A stretch of DNA of 17,786 nt. Origin: JBKEDC01 sp047974225. Lineage in GTDB: Bacteria > Bacteroidota > Bacteroidia > Bacteroidales > Prolixibacteraceae. The DNA is taken from assembly GCA_047974225.1 (NCBI GenBank), contig JBKECD010000188.1, positions 1 to 17,786 on the forward strand. Reading direction: 5' to 3'. Position 1 is the stretch's first letter, and each line of letters opens with the position of its first letter. The notes under the pieces are model-generated. The model was not told the origin of the DNA. It saw nothing but the letters and a program-made list of their open reading frames with translations, and did not search any database. This document shows positions 1 through 7,529 of this stretch, piece by piece. Made by a program: the position numbers and the translations under genes.

Positions 1-263
1 ACCACCAAAAGGCGCATTTCTTCGGAAAAGGGAGCATTGGAATACCACAAGTCCATCATCTTCTTAATCTCTTTGAGCGTAAAGCCCGACTCTTTGGCAT
101 CTTTGATGATGCAAATCCGCTCTAGGGCTTCTTCTCCATAATCTTTATAGTTGTTCGACTGCACTCGCTCATCGGTTTCCCCCTCGATTAAACCTTGTTT
201 TTCATAGTATCGAAGCGTGTCAATGCTCACGCCTGTTTGTTTTGATAGTTCTCCTATTAACAT
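1..263 (-). CDS. MerR-family transcriptional regulator (C-terminus outside window)
   Basis: The first 87 codons read on the minus strand from an ATG at 263. The N-terminus MLIGELSKQTGVSIDTLRYY is a typical MerR winged helix-turn-helix start, continuing with the wing (YEKQGLI) and the second helical part (DYGEEALERICIIKDAKESG followed by FTLKEIKK). MerR proteins bind as dimers between the promoter elements and usually respond to a metal, drug or oxidant through the C-terminal part. That part is missing here, so the inducer cannot be guessed. The gene is divergent from the metallophosphoesterase at 373. The 109-base gap holds an imperfect dyad at 303-326 that could be its operator. The family assignment is strong; the target is inference. 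Confidence 0.9.
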   Translation of the reverse strand, partial: MLIGELSKQTGVSIDTLRYYEKQGLIEGETDERVQSNNYKDYGEEALERICIIKDAKESGFTLKEIKKMMDLWYSNAPFSEEMRLLV

Positions 264-278
264 CTATTCATTGCGTTT

Positions 279-286
279 TAAAGATA
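279..286 (-). promoter_or_regulatory. Candidate -7 element of the MerR-type gene
   Basis: On the minus strand this reads TATCTTTA, seven of eight to the Bacteroidetes -7 consensus TAnnTTTG, about 15 bases before the ATG. No good TTTG lies 19-21 bases upstream, so it would be a weak or activator-dependent promoter. Confidence 0.4.
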
Positions 287-302
287 AATAACTAAGTCTA
301 GA

Positions 303-326
303 GTGCGCTCCACACTTTGAGCACAC
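303..326. promoter_or_regulatory. Imperfect dyad between divergent genes, possible MerR operator
   Basis: GTGCGCTC (303-310), eight bases, then GAGCACAC (319-326). The arms are inverted repeats matching at seven of eight positions. The right arm begins on the G of the -33 TTTG (316-319) of the plus-strand promoter, so a protein bound here would touch that promoter. Linking it to the neighbouring MerR protein is inference from position. Confidence 0.4.
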
Positions 327-346
327 GAAAGTAATATCTAGTTTTG
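316..346 (+). promoter_or_regulatory. Bacteroidetes-type promoter of the metallophosphoesterase gene
   Basis: TTTG at 316-319, 19 bases, then TAGTTTTG at 339-346, an exact match to TTTG-N19-TAnnTTTG. The predicted transcription start is near 350, giving a leader of about 20 bases before the ATG at 373. Confidence 0.75.
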
Positions 347-372
347 CGGCATCAAATTAATTCAACAAAAAA

Positions 373-1485
373 ATGAAAGCAATACTATCTTTCTCCGCCA
401 TCTTCTTGGCACTAACTGCCCTCGTGGCGTGGTATATCGGTCAGCGAATGGGAACAAGTTTCCCCACAATTCCTCGGCGAGTGTGGGTGATTTCCATCGG
501 GGGAATCATGGCGTGCATCGTGCTTTGCATGATGTTTTATGCTGCCTCTCCCACCGCACACCCTTTCGGTCGCACCGCCTATCAATTCAGCGGAATCGCC
601 ATTGCGCTGGTGATGATGCTCCTTTTTGCCACCATTGCTGTTGATTTGGTGAACCTGATTGCTCGTTTTTCGCCACACACGAGAGGTGTTTTAAGCCTTT
701 CGCTCACAGGCATACTATTATTATATAGTCTCATCAATTCCTTCACCCCACGAGTGAAAGAACTAACGATTCCTATTGAGGGCTTGACCAAAGAAATCAC
801 CGTGGTGCAGCTCACCGACATTCACTTGGGGAACTTCCGAAGCGAGCGAGAAGTGCGCAAGCTGGTGAAGAAAGTCAATGCACTGAATCCTGATGTGGTG
901 ATGAACACCGGCGATTTGTTTGATGCACGCTATCCGCTAGAAAAAGGCTCGGTGCTCGATGGATTTAAAGCGTTGAAAGCTCCGCAATATTTTGTCTTTG
1001 GCAACCACGACCAACATGTGGGGGTGAGCGAAGTGGTGGCGCAAGCGAAAGCTGCTGGCATGGTGGTGCTCGAAAATGAAGTGGCACAGTTTGGCGAATT
1101 GCAAATCATCGGACTCAACAACATGGCGGTTGATGCCGAACATTTCGATGTGCACGCTTCGCCTGCGGATGGCACGATTAAAGATGCACTCAATCAGATG
1201 AATATCGATAAAAGCAAACCCACCGTGGTGCTTCACCATCGACCTGCGGGCGAAAAATATATGTACGAGCACGGAGCCGACTTGCTTTTAGCCGGGCACA
1301 CCCACGCCGGACAGGTATTTCCTGCCACATTCATTGCCCAACAGATGTTTCCATTCTACAGCGGATTGTATGACTATCAAGGCATGAAGGTGTATGTTTC
1401 CGAAGGTTCGGGCACATTCTTCACCCCCATTCGCTTGGGGGCGAGAAGTGAAATTACACTCATTCGATTAGTGCCGAAGGAATGA
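373..1485 (+). CDS. Membrane-anchored calcineurin-like metallophosphoesterase
   Basis: A 370-residue protein. The first 125 residues hold about four hydrophobic segments (near 3-22, 37-58, 72-98 and 105-124). The metallophosphoesterase domain follows. All binuclear-metal motifs are visible: D149-x-H151 in QLTDIHLG, GDLFD at 180-184, GNHD at 210-213, HH at 288-289 and GHTH at 308-311. It resembles the YkuE/YaeI group of membrane-linked phosphoesterases, some of which act on lipid-linked phosphates, but the substrate cannot be read from sequence. The fold would sit on one face of the inner membrane. It stands alone between its own promoter and the asnB promoter. The divergent MerR-type gene may control it. 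Family very likely; substrate unknown. Confidence 0.9.
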   Translation: MKAILSFSAIFLALTALVAWYIGQRMGTSFPTIPRRVWVISIGGIMACIVLCMMFYAASPTAHPFGRTAYQFSGIAIALVMMLLFATIAVDLVNLIARFSPHTRGVLSLSLTGILLLYSLINSFTPRVKELTIPIEGLTKEITVVQLTDIHLGNFRSEREVRKLVKKVNALNPDVVMNTGDLFDARYPLEKGSVLDGFKALKAPQYFVFGNHDQHVGVSEVVAQAKAAGMVVLENEVAQFGELQIIGLNNMAVDAEHFDVHASPADGTIKDALNQMNIDKSKPTVVLHHRPAGEKYMYEHGADLLLAGHTHAGQVFPATFIAQQMFPFYSGLYDYQGMKVYVSEGSGTFFTPIRLGARSEITLIRLVPKE

Positions 1486-1566
1486 TGCAGATTGAGACAA
1501 ATATTCTTCGAAAACTTACATCTGCATTGCATTATTGAAAAATATCAAGAAAAAAGCTCGAAATAA

Positions 1567-1597
1567 TTTGCATTGCAAAACAAATCGCTTACTTTTA
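1567..1597 (+). promoter_or_regulatory. asnB promoter overlapping a small dyad
   Basis: TTTG at 1567-1570, 19 bases, then TACTTTTA at 1590-1597 (seven of eight to TAnnTTTG). The -33 element lies in a perfect dyad TTTGCA-T-TGCAAA (1567-1579), a possible operator. The leader would be about 45 bases. Confidence 0.65.
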
Positions 1598-1647
1598 TCG
1601 CCACAATAGACAGTTTTAACAACCGAGAATAAAAAAACAGTATCAAT

Positions 1648-3312
1648 ATGTGTGGAATAGTAGGTGTTTTCAATTTGAAAAGCGATGCACAATCGCTTCG
1701 CAACCAAGTTTTACAACAATCAAAAACCATTCGTCATCGAGGTCCCGACTGGTCGGGCATCTATTGTGGCGAAAAAGCGATAATCGCTCATGAGCGATTA
1801 TCAATTGTCGATCCAGAATCGGGCGGTCAGCCGCTATATAATAAAGACAAGACGCATGTGCTGGGGGTGAATGGCGAGATTTACAACTACCGCGAAATTT
1901 ATGAGCGCACCAAAGATAAATATGAATATCAGACAGGCTCTGACTGTGAGGTGATTTTGGCGCTTTATCAAGAAAAGGGGCTTGATTTTATCGACGAGCT
2001 CAACGGCATGTTTGCCTTTGCGCTCTATGATGTAGAGAAGGATATTTATATTATTGGTCGGGATCATATCGGGATTATTCCGCTCTATCAGGGGTGGGAT
2101 GTGCATGGCAACTACTATGTAGCTTCCGAGATGAAAGCCCTTGAGGGCTATTGCTCGAAGATTGAAACTTTTCCTCCGGCTCACTATCTGTGCAGTGCCA
2201 ATGGCGAGCTGAAACGCTGGTGGAATCGGGATTGGATGGACTATGAGGCGGTGAAAGACAACACATCGTCGGTGGCAGAACTCCGCGGGGCGATGCAGGC
2301 GGCAGTGAAACGGCAACTGATGTCGGATGTGCCTTATGGCGTGTTGCTTTCGGGGGGATTAGACTCTTCGATTACCTCTGCTTTAGCGAAGCTTTATTCG
2401 GAAATGCGCATCGAGTCGAACGACACCGAAAAAGCGTGGTGGCCTCAGCTGCATTCTTTTGTGATTGGGCTGAAGGGGGCGCCTGATTTGGCGGCAGCCA
2501 AGAAGGTCGCCGACCATATCGGCACGGTGCACCATGAAATCCACTACACAATTCAAGAGGGCATTGATGCTATCCGCGATGTGATTTATCACATTGAGAC
2601 TTATGATGTAACAACTATTCGGGCGAGCACTCCGATGTATCTTTTGGCTCGTGTGATTAAATCAATGGGCATCAAAATGGTGCTTTCGGGCGAGGGTGCC
2701 GACGAAATCTTCGGCGGCTATCTTTATTTCCACAAAGCACCCAATGCGAAGGAATTTCACGAAGAAACGGTGCGCAAAATCAGCAAGCTGCATCAATATG
2801 ACTGTCTGCGAGCCAACAAATCGCTTTCTGCATGGGGCGTGGAAGGGCGTGTGCCATTCCTCGACAAGGAATTTATGGATGTGGCGATGCGCCTCAACCC
2901 GCAAGATAAGATGGCGGGCAATGGAAAAATGGAAAAGCATATTTTGCGTGAAGCCTTGGCCGACTTGCTCCCTGAAGAAGTGGCGTGGCGACAAAAAGAG
3001 CAGTTTTCTGATGGCGTGGGCTATTCGTGGATTGACACCCTAAAGCAAATCACCACCGAGGCGGTGAGCGATGAGATGATGACCAACGCTCATTTCCGCT
3101 TCCCGATCAACACCCCTCGCTCGAAAGAGGAATATTATTATCGCAGCATCTTTGCCGAGCATTTCCCCTCCGACCAAGCAGCCATGACCGTACCCTCGGA
3201 AGCATCAATCGCTTGCAGCACCGCCATTGCGCTGGAGTGGGATGCCGCATTTAAAAACAACATAGACCCTTCGGGTCGCGCCATACTCGGCGTGCACAAG
3301 GATGGGAAATAA
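1648..3312 (+). CDS. asnB: Asparagine synthase B, glutamine-hydrolysing
   Basis: Makes asparagine from aspartate, glutamine and ATP in the cytoplasm. The 554-residue length equals that usual for the enterobacterial enzyme. The N-terminal class II glutaminase begins MCGIVGVFN, so Cys2 is the nucleophile once Met1 is removed; HRGPD (30-34), NGEIYN (75-80) and GSDCE (97-101) form the glutamine pocket. The synthetase domain starts near 210 and carries the ATP-binding PP-loop LSGGLDSS (234-241) and SGEGADEIFGGY. The start is fixed by the need for Cys2. The gene has its own promoter and is convergent with dxs. The 92-base gap after it holds purine- and pyrimidine-rich repeats rather than a textbook terminator. 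No defect is visible. Confidence 0.97.
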   Translation: MCGIVGVFNLKSDAQSLRNQVLQQSKTIRHRGPDWSGIYCGEKAIIAHERLSIVDPESGGQPLYNKDKTHVLGVNGEIYNYREIYERTKDKYEYQTGSDCEVILALYQEKGLDFIDELNGMFAFALYDVEKDIYIIGRDHIGIIPLYQGWDVHGNYYVASEMKALEGYCSKIETFPPAHYLCSANGELKRWWNRDWMDYEAVKDNTSSVAELRGAMQAAVKRQLMSDVPYGVLLSGGLDSSITSALAKLYSEMRIESNDTEKAWWPQLHSFVIGLKGAPDLAAAKKVADHIGTVHHEIHYTIQEGIDAIRDVIYHIETYDVTTIRASTPMYLLARVIKSMGIKMVLSGEGADEIFGGYLYFHKAPNAKEFHEETVRKISKLHQYDCLRANKSLSAWGVEGRVPFLDKEFMDVAMRLNPQDKMAGNGKMEKHILREALADLLPEEVAWRQKEQFSDGVGYSWIDTLKQITTEAVSDEMMTNAHFRFPINTPRSKEEYYYRSIFAEHFPSDQAAMTVPSEASIACSTAIALEWDAAFKNNIDPSGRAILGVHKDGK

Positions 3313-3320
3313 AGGGGAGA

Positions 3321-3345
3321 GGGAAGAGGGAAGAGGGAAGAGGGG
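3321..3345. repeat. Purine-rich 7-bp tandem repeat
   Basis: GGGAAGA three times in a row (3321, 3328, 3335) followed by GGGG. It belongs to a purine-only stretch just after the asnB stop that faces a pyrimidine-rich stretch at 3362-3425. The two could pair in part, for example GAGGGGA with TCTCCTC, as an untypical bidirectional terminator. Confidence 0.6.
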
Positions 3346-3384
3346 AAAAGCATAACACGCTCTCCTCTCTCCACTCTTTCTCTC

Positions 3385-3425
3385 ACTTTCCTCTCACTTT
3401 CCTCTCACTTTCCTCTCACTTTCCT
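3385..3425. repeat. 11-bp tandem repeat containing the dxs stop codon
   Basis: ACTTTCCTCTC repeats at 3385, 3396 and 3407, with a partial fourth copy at 3418-3425. Read on the minus strand it encodes the last residues of Dxs (KVRGK) and its TGA at 3405-3407. Gain or loss of an 11-base unit would shift the frame of the final codons. Confidence 0.8.
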
Positions 3426-5303
3426 CGCTATACTTTCGGCATCAAATCCGCATTGAATGGCTAATTCGTCTTGAGTGCCATGTTCGATAAACTCATCGGG
3501 GACACCGAGTCGAATGACTTCGGCGGAGCATTGATGGTCAGCCATAAATTCGAGCACTGCCGAGCCGAAACCTCCTTGAATGACACCATCTTCGATGGTG
3601 ATGATTTTTTTGAATTTCGAGCACACTTCGTGCAATATTTCTTCGTCGATGGGCTTCACAAAGCGCATGTCATAGTGCGCCACCGAGATATTTTCTCCTT
3701 GCAATAGCTCGATAGCTTGCTGCGCTCGCACCCCGGCGGTGCCGATGGTGAGCAGTGCCACATCATCGCCATCGGTGAGCTTTCGCCCCTTGCCCACTTC
3801 AAGCAGTTGGAAAGGCTTCTGCCAATCCACGGTGGTGCCTGCACCACGTGGATATCGGATGGAGAATGCTCCCCTATTTTCTTGCTGAGCGGTAAACATG
3901 AGATTGCGGAGCTCTATTTCATCCATCGGAGCAGAAACAATCATGTTGGGGATGCTTCGCATGAAAGCAAGGTCGAACACCCCGTGATGTGTAGCGCCAT
4001 CGGCGCCCACCAGTCCGCCACGGTCGAGGCAAAACACCACATGGAGCTTTTGCAACGCCACATCATGGATGATATGGTCGTAGGCACGCTGCATGAAGGT
4101 GGAATAGATGTTGCAGAAAGGAATCAACCCTTGCATTGCCATGCCAGCGGAGAATGTTACGGCATGCCCTTCGGCAATGCCCACATCGAAAGCCCGTGCG
4201 GGCATTTCTTGCATCATCAGATTGAGCGAGCAGCCCGAGGGCATGGCAGGCGTTACGCCCACAATCCGCTCATTGGCATTCGCCAATTCGATGATTGTTT
4301 TTCCAAAGACATCTTGGAATCTGGGGGGCTTAGCTTCTGCGGAAGCCGACTTGATGATTTCGCCCGTTTGGGGATTATAAGCCCCCGGGGCGTGATAGAC
4401 TGTTTGGTTGATTTCGGCAGGCTTGAGCCCCTTTCCTTTCTTGGTAACGACATGCAGCAGCTTGGGTCCCGACACATTGCGCATCAGCTTGAGCGCTTTA
4501 ACGAGATATTTCACATCATGCCCATCAATCGGACCGAAATAGCGCACCCCAAGACTTTCAAAGAGGTTTGACTGGCGCAACAGCGCCGCTTTCACGGCTC
4601 CTTCGGTCTTCTGCACCAAGCTTCGCGCGGCAGTGCCGAGCGAGCTCATTTTGCCGAGGCTTGTCCACACCTCATGCTTCAATTTATTGTATGAGCCCGA
4701 GGTGGTCATTTCCAAAAGCGTGTTGGTGAGCCCTCCCACATTGGGGTCGATAGCCATGTTGTTGTCATTCAAGATGACGAGCAAGTCTGACGTTTTGCTT
4801 GCGCCCGCATTATTGAGTGCCTCAAATGCCAGTCCGCCAGTGAGCGAGCCATCGCCGATGATTGCCACATGCTTGCGGTCGGCTTCGCCCTTGAGGGCGG
4901 AAGACACCGCCATGCCAAGAGCCGCCGATATTGAGGTGCTGGCATGCCCCACGCCAAAGGCGTCATATTCGCTTTCAGCGATGTTTGGGAATCCGCTGAG
5001 CCCTTTATATTTTCGGTTGGTGTGAAATTGTTTTCTTCGTCCGGTGAGAATTTTGTGCGGATATGCCTGATGCCCGACATCCCACACGAGTTTATCATAG
5101 GGGGTGTTATAGGCGTAGTGCAGCGCCGTTGTCAGCTCCACCACCCCAAGACTTGAGCCCAAGTGGGCGGGATTATACGACACTTCATCGATGATGAAGC
5201 GGCGCAATTCATCGCAGAGGGCGGGCAGGTCGGCTTTATCGAGTTTCCTCAAATCATCGGGGAAGTCAATTTGAGATAGATATTTATAGTCGTGTTCTTT
5301 CAT
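3405..5303 (-). CDS. dxs: 1-deoxy-D-xylulose-5-phosphate synthase
   Basis: Condenses pyruvate and glyceraldehyde 3-phosphate to DXP, the first step of the MEP isoprenoid pathway; it also feeds thiamine and pyridoxal synthesis. From the ATG at 5303 it is 632 residues, normal for the family. The thiamine-diphosphate motif runs from GDGSLTGG (150-157) to NDN (179-181). The early PAHLGSSLG contains active-site His47. The pyrimidine-domain Glu is E378 in VGIAEGHA, with YSTFMQRAYD (400-409) and DRGGLVGADGATHHG (427-441) behind it. An in-frame ATG at 5363 would add 20 residues, but a consensus -7 element lies between the two starts, so 5303 is preferred. It follows bioD by 92 bases on the same strand with no clear terminator between, so some read-through is possible. 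The extreme C-terminus is encoded by a tandem repeat. Confidence 0.97.
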   Translation of the reverse strand: MKEHDYKYLSQIDFPDDLRKLDKADLPALCDELRRFIIDEVSYNPAHLGSSLGVVELTTALHYAYNTPYDKLVWDVGHQAYPHKILTGRRKQFHTNRKYKGLSGFPNIAESEYDAFGVGHASTSISAALGMAVSSALKGEADRKHVAIIGDGSLTGGLAFEALNNAGASKTSDLLVILNDNNMAIDPNVGGLTNTLLEMTTSGSYNKLKHEVWTSLGKMSSLGTAARSLVQKTEGAVKAALLRQSNLFESLGVRYFGPIDGHDVKYLVKALKLMRNVSGPKLLHVVTKKGKGLKPAEINQTVYHAPGAYNPQTGEIIKSASAEAKPPRFQDVFGKTIIELANANERIVGVTPAMPSGCSLNLMMQEMPARAFDVGIAEGHAVTFSAGMAMQGLIPFCNIYSTFMQRAYDHIIHDVALQKLHVVFCLDRGGLVGADGATHHGVFDLAFMRSIPNMIVSAPMDEIELRNLMFTAQQENRGAFSIRYPRGAGTTVDWQKPFQLLEVGKGRKLTDGDDVALLTIGTAGVRAQQAIELLQGENISVAHYDMRFVKPIDEEILHEVCSKFKKIITIEDGVIQGGFGSAVLEFMADHQCSAEVIRLGVPDEFIEHGTQDELAIQCGFDAESIARKVRGK

Positions 5304-5321
5304 GCTTGATTTATTGCGCCA

Positions 5322-5329
5322 CAAATATA
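5322..5329 (-). promoter_or_regulatory. dxs -7 promoter element
   Basis: The minus strand reads TATATTTG, an exact TAnnTTTG, 18 bases before the dxs ATG. No TTTG is found at the expected -33 distance. Its position inside the longer possible reading frame argues for the start at 5303. Confidence 0.6.
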
Positions 5330-5395
5330 CTTTTTTATATTCGATAACACCGCCCACCGCCATTGAAAATCACCCCACTCCCCCTGATAGATAGC

Positions 5396-6079
5396 TCAAA
5401 GTTTCCAATCCTCAAGCTCGGTCGTCAAATCAATCTCGGCATTTTTGCCCGCAAAAGGCATTTCCGCCCAATGAGCTTTGGGGAAATATTGGCGAGCAAA
5501 TCGCCGGATTGTTTTTGCCGAATCCTGAGTAATCAGCTCGCTAGTCATCGGGTGATGATTATAAATCACGCCAAACAGGTTCACGCCTCTATTCTTCATA
5601 ATCTCTAGGCTGAGCAGACTGTGATTGATTGAGCCGAGCTTGCCCGACACCACCAAAATCACGGGCAGTTCCTGTTGCTGCACAAAATCCACCACTAGGA
5701 AATCCTCATGCAGGGGAACCATCAGCCCGCCGACGCCTTCCACGAGAACTGTTTCGTGCTGCTGCTCGCAATTGCGAATCGCCTCAATGAGCGCTTGCGC
5801 TTCGATTTGGCTGTTTTCCATGGCTGCCGACAGGTGCGGACTGGCAGCATATTTAAAGATATAGGGGCAGGTTTTCCCTTGTCGGTCGTCCTCGCTGAGG
5901 GGCATTTGCATGATTTGCCGGTGCACCTCGATATCTTCGGAAACATCGAGGCAGCCTGTCTGCGCCAGTTTCATGGTCATCACATTTCGCCCTTGATTTT
6001 TGAGCTGCTTGCCGAGCAATCCGGTGGCGATAGTTTTGCCAGCGTCGGTGTCGATGGCTGAAATAAAATAAGTTGTCAT
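5396..6079 (-). CDS. bioD: ATP-dependent dethiobiotin synthetase
   Basis: Closes the ureido ring of 7,8-diaminopelargonate with CO2 and ATP to give dethiobiotin. The 227-residue protein starts MTTYFISAIDTDAGKT. The P-loop (8-16) carries Ala where the family motif usually has the first Gly, while GKT is intact. Lys37 in KLAQTG, SPHLSA (80-85) and EGVGGLMVPL (114-123) match the substrate and nucleotide loops. The frame is open further upstream but that part lies inside bioC, so the ATG at 6079 is chosen; the gap from the bioC stop is 23 bases, the only real gap in the operon. It is the last bio gene; dxs follows in the same direction with its own -7 element. Confidence 0.95.
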   Translation of the reverse strand: MTTYFISAIDTDAGKTIATGLLGKQLKNQGRNVMTMKLAQTGCLDVSEDIEVHRQIMQMPLSEDDRQGKTCPYIFKYAASPHLSAAMENSQIEAQALIEAIRNCEQQHETVLVEGVGGLMVPLHEDFLVVDFVQQQELPVILVVSGKLGSINHSLLSLEIMKNRGVNLFGVIYNHHPMTSELITQDSAKTIRRFARQYFPKAHWAEMPFAGKNAEIDLTTELEDWKL

Positions 6080-6102
6080 TCTTTTGTTTTTAATTGTTGA
6101 AA

Positions 6103-6858
6103 TTATTTTTTCTGAAAAATCATCAGATAAGGATGATAAGTAATCGGAAATCCTTTTTCGGTTTTTAAGGCTTGATATTTTGCCACAAACTGCCGGTGCA
6201 TCGGCGGTGTCCATGCCTGACGGGTGAGCCCATTGACGCCCGTGTGCTGCATGTGTCGGAGCACCTCCTGAGGATTGTCGAAGCACAGCTGCTCTTGCCA
6301 TTCTTCAAACTCAATCAGCTGAAACAAGCCTGTGGTCATCGCCTGAATCTCTGGAAATGATGGATAATCAATCCCCTTATTTGAGCAATGCTTGATTTCA
6401 CGGAAATTCTCGCCCCCGAAGCTCGAAAGCACCAGCATTCCGCTGGGGCGAAGGGCGCTGTGCAGCTGCTGGAAGAATCGGGGCAGGTCGGTCATCCACT
6501 GCATGGTGGCGCCCGACCAGACGCTGCTCAATTCGGTGGGAATCCGTGCCTTTTCCACATCACCTCCGATGAAAGCGAAGCGCTTGGTTTTTCCTTCGGC
6601 GATTTTCCGAATATCTTCTTGAATACTTTCCACGAGGTCGTTTCCGAAGTATTCACACACGTGGAAATGCTGCATCACTTCTTGGGTGAGCAGCCCCGTG
6701 CCGCAGCCGATTTCTAAGAGTCTTTCTTGCGCTGAAGGCAAGTGTTTTTGCGCCAAGGCACACAATCGTTGCGCCATTTCTTTTTGCACCACAGCATGCT
6801 GATTATAGCTCGCTTTGGCGGCAGCGAATCGCTGATGCAATAAATGTTTATCTATCAT
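6103..6858 (-). CDS. bioC: Malonyl-ACP O-methyltransferase
   Basis: Uses SAM to methylate the free carboxyl of malonyl-ACP, disguising it so that fatty acid synthesis can extend it to pimeloyl-ACP methyl ester. The 251-residue protein has the typical BioC N-terminus RFAAAKASYNQHAVVQKEMA (10-29), the SAM loop LEIGCGTGLL (48-57), and a later block MQWMTDLPRFFQQLHSALRP followed by SGMLVLSSFG. The ATG at 6858 overlaps the bioG TGA by four bases (ATGA), which decides the start over a Met eight codons upstream. BioG, which removes the methyl group, is encoded just before it; a BioC-BioG pair in one operon is a known arrangement. Confidence 0.93.
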   Translation of the reverse strand: MIDKHLLHQRFAAAKASYNQHAVVQKEMAQRLCALAQKHLPSAQERLLEIGCGTGLLTQEVMQHFHVCEYFGNDLVESIQEDIRKIAEGKTKRFAFIGGDVEKARIPTELSSVWSGATMQWMTDLPRFFQQLHSALRPSGMLVLSSFGGENFREIKHCSNKGIDYPSFPEIQAMTTGLFQLIEFEEWQEQLCFDNPQEVLRHMQHTGVNGLTRQAWTPPMHRQFVAKYQALKTEKGFPITYHPYLMIFQKK

Positions 6859-7529
6859 CTGAGTGTCATTATTTCCTCCCACGAGCGGTAGTCATAAAAT
6901 CCGAAATGCGCTTGCGCCACAGCGATATATTCCAGTTTTCCGTGCCAATAATTCACTTGATTTGGGGCAGGGAAAATCAGGTCTTCCGTTCCGATGAGTG
7001 CTTTATTATAGAAGTCTGCCGTGTCGGTCATTCCCTCGAAACGATGCAGGAGATTTTTCAACTCTTGACGTGCACTCTCCCACTCTCGATGGGGCAAGTG
7101 CTGCTGAAAAGCTTCCCAAGCCGACGGATTGGCAAGCATGCGCCGCTGAAACTTCCGCAAGTTCTTTTCTGAAAGCATTTCGAGGGTTGAAAGCGCCATT
7201 TGCGGAGCTATTCCCAAGCGGGCATCCACAGGTCGGCAAGTGCCATTGATCGCCATTTTGGTTTTTATTTTTGAGCTGAAATTTTGCAGCAGATGTTGCG
7301 CCACCTTCACCCCAAACGACCATGCGAGCAAATCGACTTGGTCATATCTTCGGAAGAGTTCCCCGAAATCCACCGAAGGATCGGGCTCAGGCTCGGTGTA
7401 GTCGTAAAACATCAGCACATCATATTCCTCGGAGCGGAGCGGGGCAAAGGGGCGCTCATCGCACGCCCATCCGCTGAAGAAGAGGAGCAGTTTTTTGCGT
7501 TCATTCCGATGCAACCATTGCTGCTTCAT
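6855..7529 (-). CDS. bioG: Pimeloyl-ACP methyl ester esterase, BioG (DUF452) family
   Basis: Hydrolyses pimeloyl-ACP methyl ester, ending chain extension and releasing pimeloyl-ACP for BioF. The 224-residue alpha/beta hydrolase has the oxyanion region LLLFFSGWACDE (14-25), the nucleophile elbow AWSFG (Ser71), a likely acid in GTEDLIF (Asp183) and the C-terminal His208 in AHFGFYDYRSWEEI. The FSGW and C-terminal H-F-x-F-x-x-x-x-SWEE patterns fit BioG rather than BioH. Its ATG overlaps the bioF TGA (ATGA), and its own TGA overlaps the bioC ATG, so translation is probably coupled on both sides. Confidence 0.9.
   Translation of the reverse strand: MKQQWLHRNERKKLLLFFSGWACDERPFAPLRSEEYDVLMFYDYTEPEPDPSVDFGELFRRYDQVDLLAWSFGVKVAQHLLQNFSSKIKTKMAINGTCRPVDARLGIAPQMALSTLEMLSEKNLRKFQRRMLANPSAWEAFQQHLPHREWESARQELKNLLHRFEGMTDTADFYNKALIGTEDLIFPAPNQVNYWHGKLEYIAVAQAHFGFYDYRSWEEIMTLR

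Noticed and set aside
1485..1527. Terminator after the metallophosphoesterase gene
   Set aside because: ATGCAGAT and ATCTGCAT pair over only eight bases across a 27-base loop, with no T-run.
5304..5363. Longer N-terminus for Dxs
   Set aside because: It would cover an exact -7 promoter element, and the extra 20 residues do not resemble Dxs.
6080..6301. Longer N-terminus for BioD
   Set aside because: The extension lies inside bioC, and the family start is MTTYFIS.
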